From CAZKHG01 sp964552655 (lineage in GTDB: Bacteria; Bacteroidota; Bacteroidia; Bacteroidales; Tenuifilaceae): a stretch of DNA of 64,000 nucleotides. A program made the translations under genes and the position numbers. Where the stretch lies: assembly GCA_964552655.1 (NCBI GenBank), contig CAZKHG010000002.1, positions 62,001 to 126,000 of the forward strand, given 5' to 3'. Position 1 is the first letter of the stretch; each line of letters begins with the position of its first letter. Below, one piece after another: positions 53,565 to 62,063 of this stretch. The notes beneath the pieces were generated by a model. It was given only the letters and a program-made list of their open reading frames with translations. It was not told where the DNA came from and did no database searches.

Positions 53565-54053
53565 ATGAAAAGATCAATTATTATACTCTTAATCTTAACA
53601 TCCTTTTCATTATTCTCACAGGAGAACCCCACTATCTACAATCCAAATGCCGATGCAAAAGCCGATCTGAAAAACGCAATTGCCAGGGCTAAAGCCGAGA
53701 ATAAGCATGTGTTGATTCAGGTTGGGGGCAACTGGTGTTCCTGGTGCATTAAATTTCATAAATTTGCCACAACCGAATTCAAAATAGATTCGATCATAAA
53801 GTCGGATTATGTTTACCTCTTACTCAACTACAGTAAGGAGAACAAAAACCTGGATGTGCTTAAGACTTTACAAAACCCACAACGGTTTGGGTTCCCTGTT
53901 TTTGTAATACTTGATGGCAATGGTAAACTTTTGCATACTCAGGATTCCGGGTTGCTTGAATTGGATAAAGGGTATGATCCCAAAAAGGTTTTAACATTCT
54001 TAAAGGGTTGGAACGTTAAAGCGCTAGATCCCAGTAATTATCCTGATAAATGA
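53565..54053 (+). CDS. Periplasmic thioredoxin-like protein
   Basis: The 162-aa protein has a signal peptide and a thioredoxin fold with C58-S-W-C61 in VGGNWCSWCIKF, and the cis-Pro in FGFPVFVIL. It should be a periplasmic disulfide reductant or isomerase of the DUF255/thioredoxin_7 kind. It closes the symporter operon (73 bp after the porin) before a terminator at 54075. Possible targets are the envelope proteins encoded nearby. Confidence 0.88.
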   Translation: MKRSIIILLILTSFSLFSQENPTIYNPNADAKADLKNAIARAKAENKHVLIQVGGNWCSWCIKFHKFATTEFKIDSIIKSDYVYLLLNYSKENKNLDVLKTLQNPQRFGFPVFVILDGNGKLLHTQDSGLLELDKGYDPKKVLTFLKGWNVKALDPSNYPDK

Positions 54054-54074
54054 ATTGTAACAAGTGATGAATTC

Positions 54075-54106
54075 AAAGCGAAATCGATGAGGTTTCGCTT
54101 TTTTAA
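54075..54106 (+). terminator. Terminator after the symporter operon
   Basis: AAAGCGAAA (54075-54083) pairs with TTTCGCTTT (54093-54101) around a 9-base loop, followed by TTTAATAAAA. Confidence 0.8.
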
Positions 54107-54192
54107 TAAAACATGTTTTCAAATACCCAGCTATCAATTTTCCAAATCCCATTATTTAATAATTTTAAACCCTTCCCAAATGATATATTAAA

Positions 54193-56877
54193 ATGAATAT
54201 TCATAAGCTTAACCCAATTTTTAACCCACAAAGAATTGCTGTTATTGGGGTTACTACAAATCCAAATAGCGTTAGCGGGAAGGTGCTGATAAATTTAGTT
54301 GGAGGTGGATTTAAAGGGGTGGTTTATCCGATTAATCCGGCGCATGAAGCAGTTTTGGGTATTCCATGTTATCCTGATTTACAGAGTCTTCCTCGCCTTC
54401 CGGATTTGGCAATAATCTGTACTCCCGCCGAAAAAGTTCCTGAAGTAGTTTGCGAATGCGGCGAGTTTGGGGTCAAAGGGATCATAATCATCTCTGCGGG
54501 ATTTAAAGAAATTGGAGCGCAAGGAAAACACCTCGAGGCGGAAATTGAAATTCTAATTAAGCGATTTGATGGGATGAGGGTTATTGGACCTAATTGTCTG
54601 GGTATTATAGTCCCCGGCATTAACCTTAATGCAAGTTTTGCTAATGCCATGCCCAAACCCGGTAACATTGCCTTTATATCTCAATCTGGGGCATTATGCA
54701 CATCGGTTCTGGATTGGGCAATTGAAGGGAAGATTGGATTTAGCCATTTTGTATCAATTGGAAATAGCATCGATGTAGAATTTGGTGACCTGATTGATTA
54801 TTTTGGAGAGGATGAAAATACTAAATGCATTATACTTTATATTGAGTCTATAGGTAATGCCCGAAAGTTTATGACAGCTACCCGCGCATTTGCCAGGAAT
54901 AAACCTATTATTGTTTATAAAGCGGGGCGATTTCCTGAATCAGCGCAGGTTGCTGCTTCACATACCGGTGCTATGGCCTCGGAAGATGCTGTTTACGATG
55001 CGGCTTTTCAACGGGCCGGAATAACCAGAGTTTACGATATTGGGGATATATTTAGTGTTGCAGAACTGATTGGAAGGAATAGAATACCCCGTGGCCCTCG
55101 ACTTGGAATAATTACAAATGCCGGCGGGCCGGGTGTTATGGCAACCGATACACTTATCTCACAAAATGGAATTCTTGCTAAGCTGTCTGATGAAACTTTG
55201 ATAAAACTGAACGAGAATTTACCTCAATTCTGGTCGCATGGAAATCCCGTTGATGTTCTAGGTGATGCCAGGGCAAAAAGAATATCAAAAGCCACTCAAA
55301 TAGTTCTTGATGATAAGAACGTTGATGCCGTTCTGGTAATAGTCACCCCGCAGGCAATGACAAATCCCAGCGCTATAGCCAAAGAAATCGGGGCATTGGT
55401 TGTATCAACAGCTAAACCAATTTTGGCAGCCTGGTTAGGCGGTAAAAGTATGCAGGAAGCTTTTGGCATTTTGGCCGATGCCGGAATTCCTTCCTATAAA
55501 ACCCCGGAGCAGGCAATAACCGCATTCATGACCCTTGTTGCTTATTCCAGAAACCTTGAAACCCTCTATGAAACACCCAAAGACATTCCGGTAGAGTTTT
55601 CTATTGATAGACAACAGCTAAGGCAAGATTTTAATGAACGCATTAAAAATAAAGAACCTATTCTTACCGAAGATATTTCAAAATCAATTATTCAAACATA
55701 TGGAATTCCTACCGTAATACCATTTATTGCAAAAACAGCCAAACAGGCAACCGATATAGCTCAGCAGATTGGATACCCGGTTGTACTAAAAATTCAATCG
55801 CCAGATATATCCCATAAAACAGATGCAGGTGGTGTGATGCTAAATATTTCCAATGGTGAAAAGTTGAATGAAGCCTTTAATGGAATTACCGGGAATGTAT
55901 TGCAATATAACCCAAACGCGAGGATTGATGGTATTTCTGTCCAAAAAATGATATCTGCAAATGATTCGGTTGAGCTTATCCTTGGGATAAAAAGGGATAA
56001 TACTTTTGGTACGATTCTTATGGTTGGAATGGGCGGCATAACCGCAGAACTCTTTCACGATAAAGCGCTCGCTTTACCCCCATTGAATGAACGACTTGCC
56101 CGGAAGATGATAGAATCTCTTAAAATTTACCCTCTATTAAAAGGCTATAGGGGGAATAAGGCAAAAAATATTGAGAAGCTGATTCAGGTGCTTATCAGAC
56201 TCTCATACCTTGCTGCTGATTTCCCTGAGATTACCGAACTTGATATTAACCCGCTCCTTGTTACCACTGAAGATGTGGTTGCTTTAGATTGCAGAATAGT
56301 AATTGATAAAGATTATATCAATCAGGAAATCAATGATTATGCACATCTTGCCTTGCATCCATACCCGGAAGAGTATGTTAAGCAGATAGAGTTGCAGGAT
56401 GGATCAAAAATATTGTTCAGACCTATAAAGCCTGAAGACGAACCCCTGTGGCTGGGAATGCTAAGGAGCTGTTCTCAAGAATCGCTCTACGGTCGCTTTA
56501 GGTATTTGTTCCATTGGGAATCGCACGAGGTTGCAACAAGGTATTGCTATATCGACTATGACCGGGAATTAGCGATTGTTGCAGAATTAACCTTGAATAA
56601 TTCAAAGAGAATTCTCGGCGTGGGTAGGTTAATTGCCGACCCTGATCATGAGACGGTGGAATATGCAATTCTTGTTGTTGATGACTGGCAACATAAGGAT
56701 TTGGGTAATTCAATAACCGATTACTGTTTGGAAATTGCCAAAAAATGGAGGTTTAAAAAAATTGTTGCCCAAACAACCACTGATAATTTGAGGATGATTT
56801 CTGTGTTTAGGAAACGTGGATTTAATATCACGATTAACTCTCAGGATTCTACCGTTGATGTTTATAAGGAGCTTTAG
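54193..56877 (+). CDS. ADP-forming acyl-CoA synthetase fused to a GNAT acetyltransferase (PatZ-like)
   Basis: The 894-aa protein has a CoA-binding domain (about 1-130), a succinyl-CoA-ligase-like domain (150-300), an ATP-grasp domain (about 480-710), and a C-terminal GNAT domain (about 735-894; GVGRLIADPDHETVEYAILV, then AQTTTDNLRMISVFRKRGF). This is the build of the Pat/PatZ protein-lysine acetyltransferases that inactivate Acs. In contrast to my recollection of E. coli PatZ, the phospho-histidine of ADP-forming synthetases is present: His257 in AASHTGAMASEDAVYD. It may thus be both an energy-conserving acyl-CoA synthetase and an acetyltransferase. The Acs-like enzyme at 40545 is a natural candidate target. 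Confidence 0.88.
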   Translation: MNIHKLNPIFNPQRIAVIGVTTNPNSVSGKVLINLVGGGFKGVVYPINPAHEAVLGIPCYPDLQSLPRLPDLAIICTPAEKVPEVVCECGEFGVKGIIIISAGFKEIGAQGKHLEAEIEILIKRFDGMRVIGPNCLGIIVPGINLNASFANAMPKPGNIAFISQSGALCTSVLDWAIEGKIGFSHFVSIGNSIDVEFGDLIDYFGEDENTKCIILYIESIGNARKFMTATRAFARNKPIIVYKAGRFPESAQVAASHTGAMASEDAVYDAAFQRAGITRVYDIGDIFSVAELIGRNRIPRGPRLGIITNAGGPGVMATDTLISQNGILAKLSDETLIKLNENLPQFWSHGNPVDVLGDARAKRISKATQIVLDDKNVDAVLVIVTPQAMTNPSAIAKEIGALVVSTAKPILAAWLGGKSMQEAFGILADAGIPSYKTPEQAITAFMTLVAYSRNLETLYETPKDIPVEFSIDRQQLRQDFNERIKNKEPILTEDISKSIIQTYGIPTVIPFIAKTAKQATDIAQQIGYPVVLKIQSPDISHKTDAGGVMLNISNGEKLNEAFNGITGNVLQYNPNARIDGISVQKMISANDSVELILGIKRDNTFGTILMVGMGGITAELFHDKALALPPLNERLARKMIESLKIYPLLKGYRGNKAKNIEKLIQVLIRLSYLAADFPEITELDINPLLVTTEDVVALDCRIVIDKDYINQEINDYAHLALHPYPEEYVKQIELQDGSKILFRPIKPEDEPLWLGMLRSCSQESLYGRFRYLFHWESHEVATRYCYIDYDRELAIVAELTLNNSKRILGVGRLIADPDHETVEYAILVVDDWQHKDLGNSITDYCLEIAKKWRFKKIVAQTTTDNLRMISVFRKRGFNITINSQDSTVDVYKEL

Positions 56878-56883
56878 ACCGGA

Positions 56884-57666
56884 CTAAATCCTTACGGTTT
56901 CCCTTTTCCGGTTGGTAAACTTAATTATCTCTTTGTAGCCAAGAGCTTTTAGCTCAGTTAATGCTTCATCAAAGTATTGACCAATATTCTGTTCAACATG
57001 GGCGTCGGAGCAAAGGGTAATAGGAACTTTATGTTTGGCAAGTTTCTCAAGGAAAACAGCCGATGGGTAGAATTCGTTGCAAGGTTTATTCCTTCCACTC
57101 GTATTAAGTTCAACCACCACACCTGATTTGCGAAACACCTTTGCCGTATCGTCATAAAGCCTTTCCAAACGAAATGTAGGGTAGTAGGCAAATTTTTTTA
57201 TCAGATCGCAATGTCCGATAACATCAAATAGGCCAGATTTAGCCGATTGCTGTACAAGCTTAAAATACTCAGTGTAAATTTTATCAATGTTCACCTGGTC
57301 GTATGGCCGGATGTCAGTATCGAAATTCCAATCACCCAAAAAATGAACTGAACCAATTGTATAGTCAAGGGGAATGGAGTTTATCAATTCGGCAATCTCT
57401 TTTTCCCTACCTGGGTAATAGTCAACTTCTGCCCCTAACTTAACTTTAACTGCAGAGGGGCTGTTCTTTTTCAAAGCGTTAACCCGTTCTATCATTAAGG
57501 GTATATCTGACAGGTTCATCGCCCACCCAATGGGCTTAATAGATATATGATCTGTAAATCCGATCTCTTTAATACCCTTAAATGCAGCGGATGCAACCAT
57601 GTCTTCATGGGTATTTTTTCCATCAGAAAGATAGGTGTGCATGTGAAGATCGGGTAGCATATTCAT
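56884..57666 (-). CDS. PHP-domain phosphatase, histidinol-phosphatase (HisK)-like
   Basis: The 260-aa protein has the PHP metal motifs: LHMHTYLSDG at the start, GFTDHIS, GAEVDYYPG, IGSVHFLGDW, VIGHCDLIKKF and LCSDAH near the end. PHP enzymes of this size hydrolyse histidinol phosphate in Gram-positive bacteria, or other phosphoesters. No his gene is nearby, so the substrate is uncertain. It converges on the acyl-CoA synthetase gene, with 6 bp between the stops. Confidence 0.85.
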   Translation of the reverse strand: MNMLPDLHMHTYLSDGKNTHEDMVASAAFKGIKEIGFTDHISIKPIGWAMNLSDIPLMIERVNALKKNSPSAVKVKLGAEVDYYPGREKEIAELINSIPLDYTIGSVHFLGDWNFDTDIRPYDQVNIDKIYTEYFKLVQQSAKSGLFDVIGHCDLIKKFAYYPTFRLERLYDDTAKVFRKSGVVVELNTSGRNKPCNEFYPSAVFLEKLAKHKVPITLCSDAHVEQNIGQYFDEALTELKALGYKEIIKFTNRKRETVRI

Positions 57667-58015
57667 TTAATATTAATACAAGATAAGAATAATTAAAATA
57701 TCAATAAAAAATAAGCGAATTTTGACGATCGGTCTAATTTTATTGAATAAACAGACCCATTAATTAATAACAGGAGAACTATTGTTTTGTTGGAAGAGGC
57801 TACAGAAAAAAAGCCGCTTTTGTGAAGCGGCTTAAAAATTATCAGGCAAAAATATTCTTAAACTAAAACCATGGAAGTAAAGCTACTATTGACTTTTGCC
57901 GGATAATTATTTTTCGGTTTAAGTAGAAAGTTTAGGGTAATGCAAAGTATGTAATATATTTATGACTATCAACAGCTATTTTAAAAATATAGATTTTATC
58001 TATGTTTAAGCGATT
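57667..58015. other. Intergenic region, 349 bp, no gene seen
   Basis: This holds a strong minus-strand terminator (57804-57833) placed 183 nt past the isoaspartyl peptidase stop. The stretch between is AT-rich, without a coding frame of note on either strand. The long untranslated tail could hold a small RNA, but I see no promoter with an exact -7 box in it. Confidence 0.6.
57804..57833 (-). terminator. Rho-independent terminator
   Basis: AAGCCGCTT / AAGCGGCTT (9-bp stem, 5-base loop) is followed on the minus strand by seven T residues. It probably ends the isoaspartyl dipeptidase transcript. Confidence 0.85.
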
Positions 58016-59173
58016 CTATTCGTATGCACCTTTTCTTATAAGCTTACCATTTTCGGTCATAATATGACCATTTGCCAGTAAATACACTATATCAAGTTTA
58101 TCATTCAATACCAGGATATCTGCATCATTACCAACGTTTATTTTACCCTTGGTTTTTAGCTTAAGAATACCTGCCGGGTTTGAGGTTGAAACCATTATTG
58201 CCTTTTCAATTGGCACTCCATCCTTAAGAATGGCATCACGGATTTCTTTTAAGTTCGAATCTGGCAGCCCATACTCCATTTTTACCAGATTTCCCTTTTC
58301 GTCGAAACCGGGCAAAGATCCATTGGCGTCAGAAGTAAAGGTTATATGCTCAATGGGAACACCGGAATCTATAAGCTGTATAAAAGCCTTCGAAGGTTTT
58401 ACCTCTTCGTCAGGATAGTAAGGGTAGCTACTGGTTGTAATATCAAGATAACCTTTCTTGCCGTATTCTTTGGCGTCGTCAAAAATGTAAAAATTACGAT
58501 TGCAATGCGTTGGAAAGAACTGGGTGAATTTCAATTCGCTGCTTTCAACAGCCTCAATTATCGGGCGGAATGGATCCCGGGCATCACCCATGTGAATATT
58601 TACAATCCCCGCTTTTCCTCCAAGCATTCCCCCAACCCGCGCATGCTCAGCAAGCCTGATTAGTTCTGCTTTGGTTGGCCAAGATGACCGATGGTCGGAA
58701 ATGGCAATTTCGCCCACTCCGATAATTTCTTCAATCAGCGCAATATCACGACCAACATCACCGGTTAACGTTGGAGTGGGGACTTGATAAGCACCTGTGT
58801 ACATCCAGGCGGACACTCCCTCTGCACGTAATGATTTTACCTTCATCAACACGCTTTCGATATTGCGTGTCAAGCCATCGGTACCAAGGCAGCCAATAAC
58901 AGTTGTAACACCACCTTCTAGCAACCTGCTTAGTTGAAGTTCAGGAGTTCTGCTCGAAGGGCCACCTTCTCCTCCGGCTCCAGCTATGTGTACATGGGCA
59001 TCAATTAACCCGGGTATTGTTACCTGTCCCTGGGCATCAATTATTTTTAACCCCTTAATATTAATTTGATCAATTTTATCCTCAATGGCCAGAATCTTGC
59101 CACCACCTACCAGAATATCTTTTATTCCAATTGGGCTGGGCGCATAAATGTTGCAATTTTTTATAAGTATCAT
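58016..59173 (-). CDS. iadA: Isoaspartyl dipeptidase
   Basis: The 385-aa amidohydrolase has PGLIDAHVHIAGAGGEGGP with H60, H62 and E69 spaced as in E. coli IadA, ISDHRSS, GGKAGIVNIHMGD, THCNRN and FTSDANGS. It hydrolyses beta-aspartyl dipeptides that arise from protein ageing or from cyanophycin-type polymers. At the place of the carbamylated bridging Lys (K162) of E. coli IadA, alignment by eye puts Glu155 (GEIAISDH against VKCAISDH), so the metal bridge may be a glutamate. A -7 box (TATATTTG, 59198-59205) lies 25 bp upstream. Confidence 0.88.
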   Translation of the reverse strand: MILIKNCNIYAPSPIGIKDILVGGGKILAIEDKIDQINIKGLKIIDAQGQVTIPGLIDAHVHIAGAGGEGGPSSRTPELQLSRLLEGGVTTVIGCLGTDGLTRNIESVLMKVKSLRAEGVSAWMYTGAYQVPTPTLTGDVGRDIALIEEIIGVGEIAISDHRSSWPTKAELIRLAEHARVGGMLGGKAGIVNIHMGDARDPFRPIIEAVESSELKFTQFFPTHCNRNFYIFDDAKEYGKKGYLDITTSSYPYYPDEEVKPSKAFIQLIDSGVPIEHITFTSDANGSLPGFDEKGNLVKMEYGLPDSNLKEIRDAILKDGVPIEKAIMVSTSNPAGILKLKTKGKINVGNDADILVLNDKLDIVYLLANGHIMTENGKLIRKGAYE

Positions 59174-59197
59174 ATTATTTTCCCTGCTGATTCATCA

Positions 59198-59205
59198 CAA
59201 ATATA
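59198..59205 (-). promoter_or_regulatory. -7 box upstream of iadA
   Basis: The minus strand reads TATATTTG, exactly TAnnTTTG, 25 bp before the ATG at 59173. No clear -33 element. Confidence 0.5.
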
Positions 59206-59324
59206 GAGTTTTGAAATAATAAAACAGGTTTCTCTTAATTTGATTATTCGTTGAAACATGAATAATTCGTAGCATTTTATGTTGGGATTAGATTTATTTA
59301 TAAAATTGTAGCAGGAAAATTAGA

Positions 59325-60716
59325 ATGATGTTTTCAATTGTTGATATAGAGACAACCGGAGGAAATCCCCAAAAGGATAAAATCACAGAGGTGGCTATAT
59401 ATATTCACGATGGGAGTAAAATTATCGATGAGTTTACCACTTTAATCAACCCTGAGAGACCAATACCATATTATATCACTAAACTGACAGGAATTTCGGA
59501 TGATATGGTTGCTGATGCTCCAAGGTTTTTTGAAGTGGCCAAGCGGATAGTTAGTATAACCGAAGGTAAAGTCTTTGTTGCCCATAATGCCCAATTCGAC
59601 TATCGCTTCATTCAAAGTGAATTTAAACAGCTTGGTTATGATTTTATTCGCGATACTCTTTGCACTGTCAGGTTAAGCCGAAAAATTATCCCAGGTAAGT
59701 CTTCTTATAGTCTTGGAAATCTTTGCCATGACCTTGGAATCATCATATCTGACAGGCATCGTGCTTCGGGCGATGCATTGGCAACAGTGAAACTATTAGA
59801 ACTTTTATTAGACCTGAAAAATGCTTCTCAGCAAGATTTATTTGAACCTTTACCCGACAGGAAAGGGTTGCACCCAGACCTGGATTTGAGAAAAGTTTCT
59901 GCCATTCCCGATGAAACCGGTGTTTACTATTTCCATGACGAGAAAGGGGTTTTGGTATATGTTGGCAAGAGCCTGAATATAAGGAACAGGGTGTTCCAGC
60001 ATTTAGGGAAACCCAAAACCACAAGATCAGCCGATATGCGATCCAGAATTGCCGAGATAAGCTATGATATTACCGGAAGCGAACTGATTGCTCTTTTAAT
60101 AGAAACTGAACAGATAAAATTGAACAGACCGGTTTTTAACAGGGCAGGAAGACACACAGCCAACAGGTATGGCTTATTTCGTTTTGAGGACGAAAATGGA
60201 TACATCAATTTAAAATTGTCTAGGATTTCCAACTGTACCGATAACCCTCTTACAACCTTTACCAGCAAGGAGGAAGCATTGAGTTTTGTGGAAAGACTTA
60301 TGGAAAGATTTGATCTTTGCCAAAAATTTTGTGGTTTGTATTCTTCTTCTGGTGCCTGTTTCCATTATGAAATAAAAAAATGTTTCGGTGCCTGCGTGGG
60401 GGAAGAATCTACTAATGAATACAACCAGAGAGTTAAGGATGCAATCAGCTCTATCGGATTAAATGAAAAAAGTTTTTTACTATTCGATAAGGGCAGGAAT
60501 CCCAACGAAAAATCGGTGGTAAAAGTGATTAACGGAAAGCTAATTGGGTATGGCTTTTTTGATCCCATCAGCATAGACGGAAATATTTCGCTTATTAATG
60601 ATTTGATAATTCCCTGTAAGGATAATCGGGATGCCCACCATATAATACAATCATTCCTGGCTAAGGTAAAACCCGGAAATATTATTTACTTTAACCCTGA
60701 ATCAGCGGAATACTGA
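59325..60716 (+). CDS. DnaQ-family exonuclease fused to a GIY-YIG nuclease
   Basis: The 463-aa protein has an epsilon-type 3'-5' exonuclease domain (residues about 1-175; D7-x-E9 in IVDIETTGG, HNAQFDYRF, HRASGDALAT) followed by a UvrC/Cho-like GIY-YIG domain (about 200-285; GVYYFHDEKGVLVYVGKS, NIRNRVFQHL). A conserved Cys-rich C-terminal part comes after (about 320-375, C-x-K-F-C... KKCFGACVG). This fusion is known across Bacteroidota and Actinobacteria and is thought to act in DNA repair, though it is little studied. Its 3' end overlaps the convergent dGTPase gene by 26 bp. Confidence 0.9.
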   Translation: MMFSIVDIETTGGNPQKDKITEVAIYIHDGSKIIDEFTTLINPERPIPYYITKLTGISDDMVADAPRFFEVAKRIVSITEGKVFVAHNAQFDYRFIQSEFKQLGYDFIRDTLCTVRLSRKIIPGKSSYSLGNLCHDLGIIISDRHRASGDALATVKLLELLLDLKNASQQDLFEPLPDRKGLHPDLDLRKVSAIPDETGVYYFHDEKGVLVYVGKSLNIRNRVFQHLGKPKTTRSADMRSRIAEISYDITGSELIALLIETEQIKLNRPVFNRAGRHTANRYGLFRFEDENGYINLKLSRISNCTDNPLTTFTSKEEALSFVERLMERFDLCQKFCGLYSSSGACFHYEIKKCFGACVGEESTNEYNQRVKDAISSIGLNEKSFLLFDKGRNPNEKSVVKVINGKLIGYGFFDPISIDGNISLINDLIIPCKDNRDAHHIIQSFLAKVKPGNIIYFNPESAEY

Positions 60717-62028
60717 TACCTTGAAACGTACGATAAAGTTCAAGTGCGTAAACATCGGTCATCCCCGAGATATAATCTAGAACCGATAAAATTTTCCCAT
60801 ACTCAGACTTGTCTGAACTATTGTATTGGGGCGGCATTAAGCGAAGAATTTTTTTAGACTGGGATTTTTCTGTTTGCAAACAAGCAGTTAAAAAGTTGTG
60901 AAGGAGAGTACTAATTACTTTATCCCCTCCAATTTCAATTTCAACAACCGATTTGTGGTTATAAACCTCCCGCACCGATATGGTTTCAATTTGCTTAATA
61001 GCCGTTGCTGAGGTACCGGATATTTGATCAATTAATGACTTAACCGGATAGCCCTCCATAATTGCCTCGTAATTTTTACCAAAAACCTCGCTGCATTGTT
61101 CAATCAGCTTTCCAATAACCAGTGCTCTTAGAAAAGACACCTGCTCATTTTTATCTGTTACTTCATGAAGTGTTTTGTCAATTTTAGCGAGTTGCAGGCT
61201 GTTTTCGTTTTGATCAAAAAAATTAAGGTAAAGCTCTTTAACCAAATTAAAGGTAAGAATTCCTAATTTATATGCATCTTCAATATCCATTATCTGGTAA
61301 CAGATGTCATCTGCCGCTTCAACCAGATAGGCCAACGGATGCCGAGAAAATGCCGGAGCATTTTGATCAAGGCAATGTAATTCAAGGGTATGGGAAATTT
61401 GTTCAAAGACTTCGACTTCAGAGCTGAAGAATCCAAATTTCTTTCCCGGATAGTTTGACGGGTACGGATACTTTATCATTGCAGCCAGAACAGGGTAGCT
61501 GATCCTGAATCCCCCTTCTCGCTTCCCTTCGAACTGCTTTGTTAACAAACGAAAAGCGTTTGCGTTTCCTTCAAACCTCACCAAATCTAACCATTGTACC
61601 TCATTAAGATTTGGTTTGATCAAACTTTCATTATCAGTAAAATATTTTCTTATAGATTCTTCCCCGCTGTGGCCAAACGGGGGATTGCCCAGATCGTGGG
61701 CCAGACAAGCCGCTGATACTATGGTTGGTATTTCCTGTATTTGATAAAATTCTGTTTGAGGTTCTTTTTTAAGTATGGTTTTTATAAGGTGATACCCAAG
61801 CGATCGCCCAACACTAGCAACTTCAAGACTGTGGGTAAGTCGGTTGTGTACAAAAATATTTCCGGGTAAAGGGAACACCTGTGTTTTATTTTGTAATCGC
61901 CGGAATGGTGAAGAAAAAATAATCCGATCGTAATCGCGCTGAAAATCGGTACGGGTATAATCACTTTGGTGTTTTGACAGAGCCTCATCCCCAAATCGGA
62001 CAGGTTTTAAAAGGGTTTCCCAGTGCAT
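60691..62028 (-). CDS. dgt: dGTP triphosphohydrolase
   Basis: The 445-aa HD-domain enzyme has RRLQNKTQVFPL, NRLTHSLEVASVGRSLG (His66), the HD pair His111-Asp112 in CLAHDLGNPPFGHSGE, and YLVEAADDICYQIMDIEDA (final Asp). It cleaves dGTP (and related dNTPs) to the nucleoside and triphosphate, affecting dNTP balance. The start is ATG 62028, 36 bp past the stop of the sensor gene upstream. Confidence 0.92.
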   Translation of the reverse strand: MHWETLLKPVRFGDEALSKHQSDYTRTDFQRDYDRIIFSSPFRRLQNKTQVFPLPGNIFVHNRLTHSLEVASVGRSLGYHLIKTILKKEPQTEFYQIQEIPTIVSAACLAHDLGNPPFGHSGEESIRKYFTDNESLIKPNLNEVQWLDLVRFEGNANAFRLLTKQFEGKREGGFRISYPVLAAMIKYPYPSNYPGKKFGFFSSEVEVFEQISHTLELHCLDQNAPAFSRHPLAYLVEAADDICYQIMDIEDAYKLGILTFNLVKELYLNFFDQNENSLQLAKIDKTLHEVTDKNEQVSFLRALVIGKLIEQCSEVFGKNYEAIMEGYPVKSLIDQISGTSATAIKQIETISVREVYNHKSVVEIEIGGDKVISTLLHNFLTACLQTEKSQSKKILRLMPPQYNSSDKSEYGKILSVLDYISGMTDVYALELYRTFQGISIPLIQG

Positions 62029-62063
62029 TAACTTGTGTTTTTAGGGGAGAAATTAAAAAGATT

